From Arthrobacter sp. QXT-31 (GTDB taxonomy: Bacteria; Actinomycetota; Actinomycetes; Actinomycetales; Micrococcaceae), in NCBI RefSeq assembly GCF_001969265.1, contig NZ_CP019304.1, positions 3,720,001 through 3,784,000 on the forward strand: a DNA stretch of 64,000 nt, read 5' to 3'. The position numbers and the translations under genes are program-made. The notes under the pieces are model-generated. The model did not search any database. It had not been told where the DNA came from and saw nothing but the letters and a program-made list of their open reading frames with translations. Within the stretch, counting starts at the first letter, position 1. The number at the start of each line of letters is the position of its first letter. Below are positions 37,010 to 44,388 of the stretch, piece after piece.

Positions 37010-37501
37010 ATGGGGGAGAAGAAGTACGACGAGCACCTGCAGCGGGTGCTGAACCGCCGCTACTACTACGGGTACTCCATGGCGGGTAAAACCATCTATG
37101 CGTACACGAAGGAAGAATGGGGAATCGGGGCCAGCTCCGGCGGCGGGGATTACAACCTGATCCGCTCCTTCTACTTCAGCATCTTCACCACTGTCCTGGC
37201 TGCTGCAGCGTCACTGATCGGGCTGGTTTGTGGAGTATGGGTCCTGTTCAGTCCCTTTCCGGCTATGGCACTGGTCTTCCTGTTCTTCGCCGCACTGTTC
37301 GGCTTTGCCGTCATGCAGGGGCTCTTCAATATCAGCGAGGAGTGGCGGGGGAGGAAAGCGCGGAAGCTCAGAGGCCTTCCGAAGCCCTGGTGGGAAGCGG
37401 GCGATGACCACGCCTACGAATGGTTCCTGGAGCACCCAGATCCCCGCATCCACATGACCCGGGACTACTTCCCGTACTCGGTGAAACTCGGCAGCTCATG
37501 A
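37010..37501 (+). CDS. Hypothetical two-helix membrane protein
   Basis: 163 residues. A polar, Tyr-rich N-terminus (RRYYYGYSMAGKTIYAYTKEEWG) precedes two membrane helices (YFSIFTTVLAAAASLIGLVCGVW and MALVFLFFAALFGFAVMQGLF). The C-terminal 55 residues carry conserved-looking Trp and Pro residues (LRGLPKPWWEAGDDHAYEWF). Its end overlaps the oppositely oriented Hpt-like gene by 6 bp. No family recognised. Confidence 0.7.
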   Translation: MGEKKYDEHLQRVLNRRYYYGYSMAGKTIYAYTKEEWGIGASSGGGDYNLIRSFYFSIFTTVLAAAASLIGLVCGVWVLFSPFPAMALVFLFFAALFGFAVMQGLFNISEEWRGRKARKLRGLPKPWWEAGDDHAYEWFLEHPDPRIHMTRDYFPYSVKLGSS

Positions 37502-37897
37502 GCCGGAAGGACCGTGGGACTTCGGCGGCAGGTGGCCGCGCCGGGATGCTTCACGGACAACCAGCCGGATGTTGGCGAACAGCACCGCCTTCACCGCCGC
37601 CATGTCCGGTGTGTGGCCGTGCTTCAGCGCGCTCTCGAGGCTCCCGCAGTAGAACTCAAGCCGCCGCGCCCCGGCCATCCCGGAGCTGACCTTCAGGCTG
37701 ATGATCGCTTCCAGTGTGGTCTCGATATCGCCGCGGATGAGACCCTTGAAAATCTTGGCCGCCCGCACGGGAAGCATCACGAGATACTCCTCCATGAACT
37801 GCAGCGCGACAGCCTCTCCGGCTTCATCCTTGAGGTCCTGCAGCGCACCGTCGTCCAGTACCGGAAGGTCCTGGCCCGTGTCCGGGTCCTCCGCCAT
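37496..37897 (-). CDS. Hpt-fold protein lacking the phospho-accepting histidine
   Basis: 133 residues. Residues 15-100 follow the Hpt four-helix pattern: LDDGALQDLKDEAG, then FMEEYLVMLPVRAAKIFKGL, then ISLKVSSGMAGARRLEFYCGSLE. In real phosphotransfer domains the third block reads AHxLKxSSxxxGA; here Ile66 replaces the His, so it cannot accept a phosphate there. Such a protein could still bind a response regulator or kinase. ATG 37897 follows GAGGTGG. No two-component gene is nearby. Confidence 0.7.
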   Translation of the reverse strand: MAEDPDTGQDLPVLDDGALQDLKDEAGEAVALQFMEEYLVMLPVRAAKIFKGLIRGDIETTLEAIISLKVSSGMAGARRLEFYCGSLESALKHGHTPDMAAVKAVLFANIRLVVREASRRGHLPPKSHGPSGS

Positions 37898-38352
37898 GCA
37901 GCCACCTCATCCAGTTGTCCACGCCGTTTTGTAATTCCTAACGAAGATGGTCGGGGACACAGCTCAAGAACCCGACACCGTCTTCGCAAGTTCGGATCAA
38001 GAGTTGGTTAGCTTTTCGGCGGCTCGTCCATGCCCCTGTAAAGCTGAAGTGATTGTCCGCCGGGCCCGGTGTACATGGGGGGAATGCGTTCCGGGCCCGG
38101 CATTCTGAAGCGATGGTTCGCGGCTACCTTCTGCTTCAGGGACAGGAACAGTCTGGGGCCGGCACATTGGAAAACGCCGGAGCTACCTGAGAGTCAGCGT
38201 TCGGTTTTTACCCCCGCCTGAGGGATTGGAGGCAGCAGTTCCAAGGTTTCCCCAAGCTTGGATCAGGCGGTCCTGTTCCAGGGACGCGAAAGGCGGCCAC
38301 CGGCAGGAAGGTTGTCCTGCCCGTGGCCGCCGAACGTTGGGAAAGATGCGGG
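37898..38352. other. 455-bp intergenic stretch
   Basis: I see no convincing gene here on either strand. It contains two copies of the self-complementary decamer CCGGGCCCGG (38060-38069 and 38091-38100), 31 bp apart, and the terminator hairpin at 38292-38331. Upstream signals of the Hpt-like gene must lie in its left part. Confidence 0.6.
38292..38331 (-). terminator. Hairpin terminator of the small lipoprotein gene
   Basis: Arms 38292-38308 and 38315-38331 pair at 16 of 17 positions around a 6-nt loop. On the minus strand TTTCG follows. It lies 21 bp past the stop of the gene at 38353. Confidence 0.78.
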
Positions 38353-38694
38353 CTACTGGCCGCCGCAGAACCTGCTGTAGGTGCTGCCCGCCTGCTCGTA
38401 GCCGGCCTTGAGGTCGGTGAGCTTCGCCTCGTCCGGGGTTTCCTTGGCGGATTCGTCCGTGTATTCCAGGATGGCCTGCAGCGCCGGCCGGAGATCGTCC
38501 GAGGACACTGCCTCGATGGGACGGATCTGGTTGGCCAGGCGGGTCATGCCGGTCTTGCCCACGGAGTTCGCCGGGTTCGAGACAACGGTCCTGATCCGGT
38601 CGCAGGTCTGCTCTGTGGTGAGCTGCGGCGAAGCGCAGGCGGAAGCGGAGAGGACGAAGCCGGCGGCGAGCAGGGCGGTGGTGAGTTTCTTCAT
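38353..38694 (-). CDS. Small hypothetical lipoprotein
   Basis: 113 residues starting MKKLTTALLAAGFVLSASAC, a clear lipoprotein signal with a lipobox ending in Cys20. The mature part has one more cysteine pair (TCDRIR near 30 and FCGG at the end) that could form a disulfide, and is otherwise helical. ATG 38694 follows GAGGG. No family recognised. Confidence 0.75.
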   Translation of the reverse strand: MKKLTTALLAAGFVLSASACASPQLTTEQTCDRIRTVVSNPANSVGKTGMTRLANQIRPIEAVSSDDLRPALQAILEYTDESAKETPDEAKLTDLKAGYEQAGSTYSRFCGGQ

Positions 38695-38769
38695 GTTTCC
38701 CTCAGTAGTTGATGTCAATTGATTGTAAGCAGACGCAAACGGGTAAGGACGGCCGGGTTACGGCTATTG

Positions 38770-39276
38770 CTAGCAGCCTGCGGACTGCTCATCCGCCAAC
38801 TGTTCGTCCGATTCGATCCGGCGGAGCATGGAGAGCCGCTCTCCGATGAGCGGCAGGACGGCAGCCAGTTCTTCAGGAACGCCGTCCCGCGTCTCTCCCG
38901 CATGGCTGCCGGGGGGCCCCGTCACGATGAGGAACGGGGTGATGTCCCGTTCGCGGAGGACGTCCAGCAGGTCCAGGAAGCGTTGCCAGTCAGCCGCTTT
39001 GGCGGCGGACGCTGCAGACGGTGAAGGGATGCCGTCCACTACCCAGGCGGGGAACCTGTCCGCGAGCAGCAGATAGTCCGCCGTCGAGCGGGTTGGGCCG
39101 CATAGCTCGGCAAAGCCGGCCCACAGCATGTCCGGGTCGGTGCCCATGGCTGCCAACGGGCCGGAGTGCAGGGCCAGGACATCCCGTTGGGACGGGGAGG
39201 GCCTGAACAGCCCGCAGGCGCCCAGCTGCCTTTCGGTACCGGGGATGAGGACAAGGCCCTGGTGAAAACCGGCCAC
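38770..39276 (-). CDS. Hypothetical protein coupled to corA
   Basis: 168 residues, soluble. GTG 39276 shares one base with the corA stop (TAGTG), so translation is probably coupled. The central part reads WQRFLDLLDVLRERDITPFLIVTGPPG, which looks like an alpha/beta core; the end is acidic with a final Cys. The coupling suggests a role linked to metal transport, but nothing in the sequence shows it. Confidence 0.65.
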   Translation of the reverse strand: MAGFHQGLVLIPGTERQLGACGLFRPSPSQRDVLALHSGPLAAMGTDPDMLWAGFAELCGPTRSTADYLLLADRFPAWVVDGIPSPSAASAAKAADWQRFLDLLDVLRERDITPFLIVTGPPGSHAGETRDGVPEELAAVLPLIGERLSMLRRIESDEQLADEQSAGC

Positions 39277-40271
39277 TAGAGCCAGCCCTTCCGCTTGAAG
39301 ATGAGATACATGAGGGCAGCAGTGGCGGCCATCAGGAGTATCGACATGGGATAGCCGTAGGCCCAGTGCAGCTCCGGCATATGGTCAAAGTTCATGCCGT
39401 ACACGCCGGCGACAAAGGACGGGGCGAAGAAGATGGCCGCCCAGGAGGAAATCTTCTTCACTTGCTCGTTCTGCTGGGCGCTGGCCTCGTTCTGCCGGTT
39501 GGCCGTGAGTGTGCCGTCCAGCGTCAGTGCATTCTGCAGGAGGTCCCGGAAGGAGTCGGCCCGTGAAATTGCCCTCTCCACGTGGTCCTCCACGTCGCGG
39601 AGATTGTGCTGCAATTCGGCGTCGGCGGCGAAGTCATCAAATCCCTCGTTCAGCTGCTGCATCATGCCCGGCAACGGATGGATGGCCCGCTGGAACTGGA
39701 TGACTTCACGGGCAAGTTCATAGATGCGGCGGGATACCGCCGAATCGCCGGAGAACAGCTGGTCCTCGATTTCGTCGATGTCATTTTCCAGCCCGGCGAC
39801 CACCGGCGCGTAGTCGTCCACCACCTGGTCCAGCAGCCCGTACAGCACCGCCGGCGGGCCGTGGCGGAGGAGATCCGGCCGGGACTCCAGCCGGCGCCGT
39901 ACCTGCCCGACGCCGGACATCTCCGCGTGCCGCACAGTCACCACGAAGTTCTTGCCAATGAAAACATGGAGCTCCCCGAATTCCACGGTTTCGGTGTCAT
40001 CGCGGTACCGGGCGGGCCGGAGAACGGTGAAAAGGTTGCCTCCGTAGCGCTCCAGCTTGGGCCGCTGGTGGGCCGATACAGCGTCTTCGACGGCCAGTTC
40101 GTGCAGGCCAAACTCTTCGGCGACGGCGTCCATCTCCGCTTTTGAGGGGCGGTACAGGCCGATCCAGGCCATGCCGCCATGGCTCTCGAGCGTTTCAAAC
40201 GTCTGTTCCAGGTTTTCGGGCTCCGCCGTGCGGATCCCGTCGACGTAGACGGCGTTATCGATGATGGTCAC
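39276..40271 (-). CDS. corA: CorA-family divalent metal ion transporter
   Basis: 331 residues. A large N-terminal cytoplasmic domain is followed by two C-terminal membrane helices, the first ending in the GMN signature (FVAGVYGMNFDHMPEL) that forms the ion selectivity filter; the last residues (YLIFKRKGWL) are basic as usual. CorA pentamers carry Mg2+ (and Co2+ or Ni2+) down the membrane potential. The start is GTG 40271. The downstream hypothetical gene overlaps its stop. Confidence 0.93.
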   Translation of the reverse strand: MTIIDNAVYVDGIRTAEPENLEQTFETLESHGGMAWIGLYRPSKAEMDAVAEEFGLHELAVEDAVSAHQRPKLERYGGNLFTVLRPARYRDDTETVEFGELHVFIGKNFVVTVRHAEMSGVGQVRRRLESRPDLLRHGPPAVLYGLLDQVVDDYAPVVAGLENDIDEIEDQLFSGDSAVSRRIYELAREVIQFQRAIHPLPGMMQQLNEGFDDFAADAELQHNLRDVEDHVERAISRADSFRDLLQNALTLDGTLTANRQNEASAQQNEQVKKISSWAAIFFAPSFVAGVYGMNFDHMPELHWAYGYPMSILLMAATAALMYLIFKRKGWL

Positions 40272-40298
40272 AGTCTGCAGGTCTTTCCGTCTGTTGAG

Positions 40299-40724
40299 TC
40301 AGGACATGGCGCCGATAATGGCCCCGGCGGCCGTCACCGCCAGGACATCATGGCCGGAATCGATGAGCGTCACTGCGGCAGGACGCCCGGCGAAGCCGTT
40401 ATGGATGACATGGCCCCCTACCCGGAACACCAGTGCCAGGACAAAAGCAAACCATCCGCCGGCCAGCGCATCGCCGAGCCCGAGCTTGCTGATCAGCACT
40501 GCCAGGAGGATGGCCGTCAGGGCCGCGGCCGCCATCATGGGAAGCCAGATGCCGGCGCCGCCCTCAGAGCTCCTGAGGTCCTCTTCAGTCTTGCCCACGG
40601 CTTCCATCCAGCGCCGGCCGAGCACGCCGGGCAGGTACCAGACGAAACCGATGGCCATGCTCGCGGCAAAGGCGAGGAACACCGCAAGCCAGTTGATCTG
40701 AAAGACGTAAGAGAGCCAATCCAT
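40299..40724 (-). CDS. DUF1761 membrane protein
   Basis: 141 residues with four membrane helices. The N-terminal pattern NWLAVFLAFAASMAIGFVWYLPGVLGRRWMEAVGKTEEDL is typical of DUF1761, whose members have a WY..LFG..W motif after helix 1. The function is unknown. The stop lies 27 bp before the corA start; the two may be cotranscribed. Its leaderless -10 hexamer overlaps the stop codon of the upstream Lrp gene. Confidence 0.8.
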   Translation of the reverse strand: MDWLSYVFQINWLAVFLAFAASMAIGFVWYLPGVLGRRWMEAVGKTEEDLRSSEGGAGIWLPMMAAAALTAILLAVLISKLGLGDALAGGWFAFVLALVFRVGGHVIHNGFAGRPAAVTLIDSGHDVLAVTAAGAIIGAMS

Positions 40725-40730
40725 CCTCGA

Positions 40731-40736
40731 ATCCTA
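40731..40736 (-). promoter_or_regulatory. -10 hexamer TAGGAT (minus strand), leaderless DUF1761 start
   Basis: On the minus strand TAGGAT ends 6 nt before the ATG at 40724. The TAG of the hexamer is also the stop codon of the Lrp/AsnC gene. Confidence 0.45.
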
Positions 40737-41282
40737 TTCCGGCCGGCGGGTTGCCTGAGAGGTTGACGGCTGAGCAGCTGACGACTGGACAGTGTTTGAC
40801 TGAACGAGGCGGCTGATCAGCGGCTCGGTCCGGTAGGGGATGTGCGTGTGGAGGGCCAGCACGGTCTCGGTCCGGATGACGCCTTTGATCCGCAGGATCG
40901 AACGCAGCGCGCCTTGGAGATTGTGCGTGTCCGTCGCCACCACCCGGCACCAGACGTCGCCCCTGCCGGAGATCTCGTGCACCTCGAGGACCTGGGGGAT
41001 CAGCCGCAAAGCGGCGATCACGCCGTCGAGCTCCCGGTGGGTCACTTCAATGGTCACGAAGGCGACGACGTCGTACCCCACCGCCTCAAGGTCGATCTCA
41101 CGGCCGCCGTCGTGCAGGATGCCCGAACGCAGCATTCGACGCACCCGTGACTGGGCCGTGTTCCGCGCGATACCGAGCTTCTCGCTGAGTTCGCCAATCT
41201 GCACACGGGGGTCGCGGATCAGTTCGAGCAGGATCTTCAGATCCGTGGGGTCCAATGTGTTCAAATCGTCACTCCGGTTCAT
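40734..41282 (-). CDS. Lrp/AsnC-family transcriptional regulator
   Basis: 182 residues. An N-terminal AsnC helix-turn-helix (LDPTDLKILLELIRDPRVQIGELSEKLGIARNTAQSRVRRML) is followed by the ligand-binding RAM/AsnC domain (VVAFVTIEVTHRELDGVIAAL and later the GRGDVWCRVVATD segment). The last 25 residues are Ser/Gln/Thr-rich and non-conserved. Members bind amino acids or related metabolites as octamers. ATG 41282 is chosen over an upstream start that only adds a non-conserved stretch. The target is unknown. Confidence 0.88.
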   Translation of the reverse strand: MNRSDDLNTLDPTDLKILLELIRDPRVQIGELSEKLGIARNTAQSRVRRMLRSGILHDGGREIDLEAVGYDVVAFVTIEVTHRELDGVIAALRLIPQVLEVHEISGRGDVWCRVVATDTHNLQGALRSILRIKGVIRTETVLALHTHIPYRTEPLISRLVQSNTVQSSAAQPSTSQATRRPE

Positions 41283-41436
41283 GAATCCGGCTAGAGATTG
41301 ATGGTTTTGCTCAATTTTCACACAGAATGACGCCCGTGCAGGCACTCCTGCCGCATTCTTTAGGTACCAAGGTTCACTTCCCGGGAGCAGCCCTCACAAG
41401 GGGCCGGTTCCCGGGACACGCAGGCAGGGTACGGGC

Positions 41437-42672
41437 ATGACCGTCTTTAGCGAACTACGAATGCGTCCGGCTACGGCCACCCGCTGGGGCTGGGATGCGT
41501 CCACCACCTCACGGCTGGCCATGGCCGGCGTCGTCATTTTCACGCTCCTGGTGGGCGCGAACCTGGCGACCCCGCTGTATCCGCTGCTGCAGGTGCGGCT
41601 GGGCATCGGTTCGCTGGGCATTACCGTGGCATTCGCCGCCTACGTCCTGGCGCTCGTGGCCACACTCATGCTCGCCGGGCACTGGTCCGACCACATCGGC
41701 CGCCGCGCCGCCCTCCTCCTCGCCGTGCTGACGGGGCTTGCGGGGGGTTTGGTCTTTGCGGACGCGGGCAGCCTGGCCGGGCTGTGCGGCGGCCGGGCGC
41801 TGCAAGGCGTTGCCGTCGCCCTCGCCACGGGCGCCAGCTCAGCCGCGCTGCGCGAGCTGCTGCCGGAACGCCCGGAATGGGCATCCCGCTTCACCCTGCT
41901 GGCCTCGGCCGGGGGAGTGGCGGCGGGCCCCGCGATCGGCGGGATCCTTTCGCTCCTGCCCGGTTCCACCACGACGCCATACCTCATTCACTCCCTCGTC
42001 CTGGCCGCCCTGCTGGTCCCGCTCTACCTGCTGCGCGCCCGCCCCGCCATCAAACCCGCGGACGGACCCCGCCCGATGAAGGCACTGGCGCCCCGCAGGC
42101 CCACGGTGTCCAGGGAGGCCCGCGGGGCCTTCTGGCTGGCGGCCGCCGTCGGTTTCCTCAGCTTTGCCGTTTTCGGCTTTTGCCTGTCCCTCGCCCCGGC
42201 TTACTTCGCAAAAATCCTCGACACCGACTCACGGCCTCTGATCGGGCTCCTCGCGGGGCTCACCCTGGGCGCATCCGCCTTGAGCCAGCTGGTCGCGGTC
42301 CGGAGCAGGTTCGCCCTGCCGGCCGGGTTGGCCGTGCTGGGCGGCGCGGTCGCGCTCATCGCTGTCGCAGCCGCTACCGGGAACCCCTGGCTGCTTGCTG
42401 CGGCCAGCCTGGCCGCAGGCGCCGGCCAGGGCGTCGCCTTCCGGACTGTCTTCAACGATGTCGCGGGCAAAGTTGAGGCAGCCCGCCATGCCCAGATCAT
42501 CAGCACGGTGTACGTGATCACCTATCTGGGAAGCGCGGTCCCGGTAATCGGCCTTGGCCTGGCGACGGCGGCCTACGGGCTCGACGCGGCCGTTGCCGGA
42601 TTTGTGACCGCCTGTGCCGCTGCGGCCGGGTTGCTGGCTGTGATCACCTGCCGCCACAGCTTGCGCCGGTAA
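41437..42672 (+). CDS. MFS transporter (drug-efflux type)
   Basis: 411 residues with twelve membrane helices. The loop between helices 2 and 3 reads GHWSDHIGRRAALLLAV, the G-x(3)-D-x(2)-G-R-R motif of the major facilitator superfamily; helix 5 contains the exporter-type G-x-A-x-G-P-x-x-G pattern (SAGGVAAGPAIGGIL), which points to efflux. The start ATG 41437 has only a weak hexamer (CAGGGT, 6-nt gap). The repeat array and the winged-helix regulator follow after 112 bp. Confidence 0.88.
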   Translation: MTVFSELRMRPATATRWGWDASTTSRLAMAGVVIFTLLVGANLATPLYPLLQVRLGIGSLGITVAFAAYVLALVATLMLAGHWSDHIGRRAALLLAVLTGLAGGLVFADAGSLAGLCGGRALQGVAVALATGASSAALRELLPERPEWASRFTLLASAGGVAAGPAIGGILSLLPGSTTTPYLIHSLVLAALLVPLYLLRARPAIKPADGPRPMKALAPRRPTVSREARGAFWLAAAVGFLSFAVFGFCLSLAPAYFAKILDTDSRPLIGLLAGLTLGASALSQLVAVRSRFALPAGLAVLGGAVALIAVAAATGNPWLLAAASLAAGAGQGVAFRTVFNDVAGKVEAARHAQIISTVYVITYLGSAVPVIGLGLATAAYGLDAAVAGFVTACAAAAGLLAVITCRHSLRR

Positions 42673-42693
42673 CAGCGCAGGTGCAAATACCGG

Positions 42694-42784
42694 TTGCAAA
42701 GGACTGCTTGCAAAGAATCCCTTGCAAAGAACTGATTGCAAAATAACCATTGCAAAGAAACCTTTGCAAGCGTAGCCTTGCGAT
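42694..42784 (+). repeat. Array of six TTGCAA(A/G) sites at an exact 14-bp period
   Basis: TTGCAA starts at 42694, 42708, 42722, 42736, 42750 and 42764, each step exactly 14 bp; a decayed seventh unit (TTGCGA) starts at 42778 and runs into the ATG at 42785. The full unit is close to TTGCAAAGAANCC plus one base. TTGCAA is self-complementary. The copy at 42750-42755 is also in -35 position, 17 bp before TAGCCT. Confidence 0.97.
42773..42778 (+). promoter_or_regulatory. -10 hexamer TAGCCT, leaderless regulator start
   Basis: TAGCCT ends 6 nt before ATG 42785. With TTGCAA at 42750-42755 as -35 the spacer is 17 bp, so the promoter is built from the repeat array. Confidence 0.65.
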
Positions 42785-43519
42785 ATGGCCACCAAGCCGA
42801 GCACCCAAGCCCCTGACGGACAGGAACTGCCGTTTCCCGTTCGCAAAATGGACCCCGCCTCACTGAAGGCCCTGGCGCACCCGCTGCGCGTCCAGATCCT
42901 GGAAATGCTGTCCCGCTATGGCGCCCAGACGGCATGCAGCCTGGGGGAGCTGCTGGGCGAGTCCAGCGGCTCCACAAGCTACCACCTGCGGCAGCTGGCC
43001 AAGCATGACTTCGTCCGGGAAGTCGAGGGCAAAGGCACCGCTCGGGAGCGGTGGTGGGAGCGGCCACGCGGCGCCATCGAGGTGTCCTCGCCTGAACTTG
43101 CCAGTTCCCCCGCCACCCAGGAAGCTGCCCGGCTGGTCAACCGCGAATTCGAGCACCGCCGGCAGGCCGTACTTGCCGATTTCATGGCGCACGGGGCGGA
43201 CACCCTGGACCGCGAGTGGCTGGAAGCCGCCACAGTGAGCACCGCCAATGTGCGGATGAGCGCGGAGCAGTTGGGCGCTTACACGCGGGCAATGGAGGCT
43301 TACTCCTACCGGCTGCTGGAGGACATCCGGGGTGCGGGCGAGCAGGAGGGCGCCCGGCCGGTACAGGTACACTTCAACGCCTTCCCCATCCTTGGCGTCC
43401 CCGCGTCAGCAGGCACCGGCGGCCGGCGCAAGACCGGGAACACCGCCCAGGCGGAATCCATCAGCGCACAACAGTCAAAGAATCACGAATCAACGAGTTC
43501 CGAGAGGAAAGAGCCATGA
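42785..43519 (+). CDS. ArsR-like winged-helix transcriptional regulator
   Basis: 244 residues. The winged-helix domain is at about 20-95: LKALAHPLRVQILEMLSRYGAQTACSLGELLGESSGSTSYHLRQLAKHDFVREVEGKGTARERWW, of the HTH_20/ArsR class. No metal-binding CxC is present. The C-terminal 150 residues are helical and probably bind an effector or mediate dimerisation. The gene lies behind an MFS efflux gene and directly after the 14-bp array, which is a strong candidate for its own operator. Its stop overlaps the next start by 4 nt. Confidence 0.85.
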   Translation: MATKPSTQAPDGQELPFPVRKMDPASLKALAHPLRVQILEMLSRYGAQTACSLGELLGESSGSTSYHLRQLAKHDFVREVEGKGTARERWWERPRGAIEVSSPELASSPATQEAARLVNREFEHRRQAVLADFMAHGADTLDREWLEAATVSTANVRMSAEQLGAYTRAMEAYSYRLLEDIRGAGEQEGARPVQVHFNAFPILGVPASAGTGGRRKTGNTAQAESISAQQSKNHESTSSERKEP

Positions 43520-43752
43520 GCGCTCTATCGGTCAACCAGTCCGTCCCCGGCTACCGCCGTGCGTCCCTGCTGGAAGCCGTGGCCGTCCACGTCGGCGCCG
43601 GCCTGGTGGAATGGGCGGAGCGGCGCCGGACGCTTCCGGAGGAAACTGTCCGGCAGTGGCGCGATGCTGCGCGGCGCCGGGATGAACTGAACCTTCTCCG
43701 CGGCGACGTCCTCGGTGCAGCCCACTCCGGCCTGCTGCTTCCCCGTAACTAG
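43516..43752 (+). CDS. Small hypothetical protein coupled to the winged-helix regulator
   Basis: 78 residues, helical, rich in Arg, Ala and Leu (SLLEAVAVHVGAGLVEWAERRRTLPEE). ATG 43516 overlaps the regulator stop (ATGA) and has GAGGAAAGAG upstream. Small proteins of this kind commonly follow HTH_20 regulators in Arthrobacter-like genomes as far as I recall. A role as a partner of the regulator is possible; there is no direct evidence. Confidence 0.72.
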   Translation: MSALSVNQSVPGYRRASLLEAVAVHVGAGLVEWAERRRTLPEETVRQWRDAARRRDELNLLRGDVLGAAHSGLLLPRN

Positions 43753-43760
43753 GCGGCCGG

Positions 43761-44270
43761 TCAGTCCTGGTCGGGGAGTGGCCCGTGGTTGCCGGGCATG
43801 TGTTCGAACACGAGGGTCGTTTCGGTGTGGCCCACCACGGGATCGGTGGCAAGGTTGTCCAGGACCCAGTCCCGAAGGTCCTCGGTGGTGGCCACAGCGA
43901 TGTGCAGCAGATAGTCCACCGAGCCCGACGTGTGGAAGGTTGACAGCACGGCGGGCAGCTTGGGAACCCGGGACGTGAAGCGGTCGATCTGCTCCCGGTC
44001 GTGGGCCCGGAGCCGGACGGCGATGAGGGCCTGCACCGACCTGCCAATCGCGGAAAGGCTCAGTTTCGCCTCAAACCCCTGGATTATGCCCCGGTCCGAG
44101 AGGGCGCGGGTGCGCATGAGGGCGGTGGAGGGGGCGATGCCCACCAGTTCGGCCAGCTGCTTGTTGGAGATCCGGGCATCGTCCACGAGGGCGGCCAGCA
44201 GCCGCTCGTCGATGGCGTCGAGCGGCTCGTGGCCTGCCGCGGGGCGAATGTTCTTCGCGTTGCTGCTCAC
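43761..44270 (-). CDS. Lrp/AsnC-family transcriptional regulator
   Basis: 169 residues. An AsnC helix-turn-helix (LDAIDERLLAALVDDARISNKQLAELVGIAPSTALMRTRAL) and a RAM ligand domain (VQALIAVRLRAHDREQIDRF, then GSVDYLLHIAVATTEDLRDWV) are complete. The start is GTG 44270 after AGGAGG. It is oriented like the upstream MFS gene, with 118 bp between them, and may not be cotranscribed. Confidence 0.92.
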   Translation of the reverse strand: MSSNAKNIRPAAGHEPLDAIDERLLAALVDDARISNKQLAELVGIAPSTALMRTRALSDRGIIQGFEAKLSLSAIGRSVQALIAVRLRAHDREQIDRFTSRVPKLPAVLSTFHTSGSVDYLLHIAVATTEDLRDWVLDNLATDPVVGHTETTLVFEHMPGNHGPLPDQD

Positions 44271-44388
44271 GGATCCTCCTGAAGTGTCCTCCGTTCATCT
44301 TAGCTGTGCGAAAAGTTGCCAAGACGTTCACAGCCGGGGGCAGCTCCGAACATGTGCCGGATTTCCGACCGGTCCGGCGGTGAATAAT

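Noticed and set aside
37514..38011. Plus-strand ORF opposite the Hpt-like gene
   Set aside because: The minus frame shows a recognisable fold and a ribosome binding site; the plus frame shows neither.
38060..38100. Two CCGGGCCCGG decamers as a regulatory site
   Set aside because: GC palindromes of this size are frequent in such a GC-rich genome, and no promoter or gene start is nearby to support them.
42694..42784. Plasmid-type replication iterons
   Set aside because: The array looks iteron-like, but it sits in a promoter beside a regulator gene, with no Rep protein or AT-rich unwinding region.
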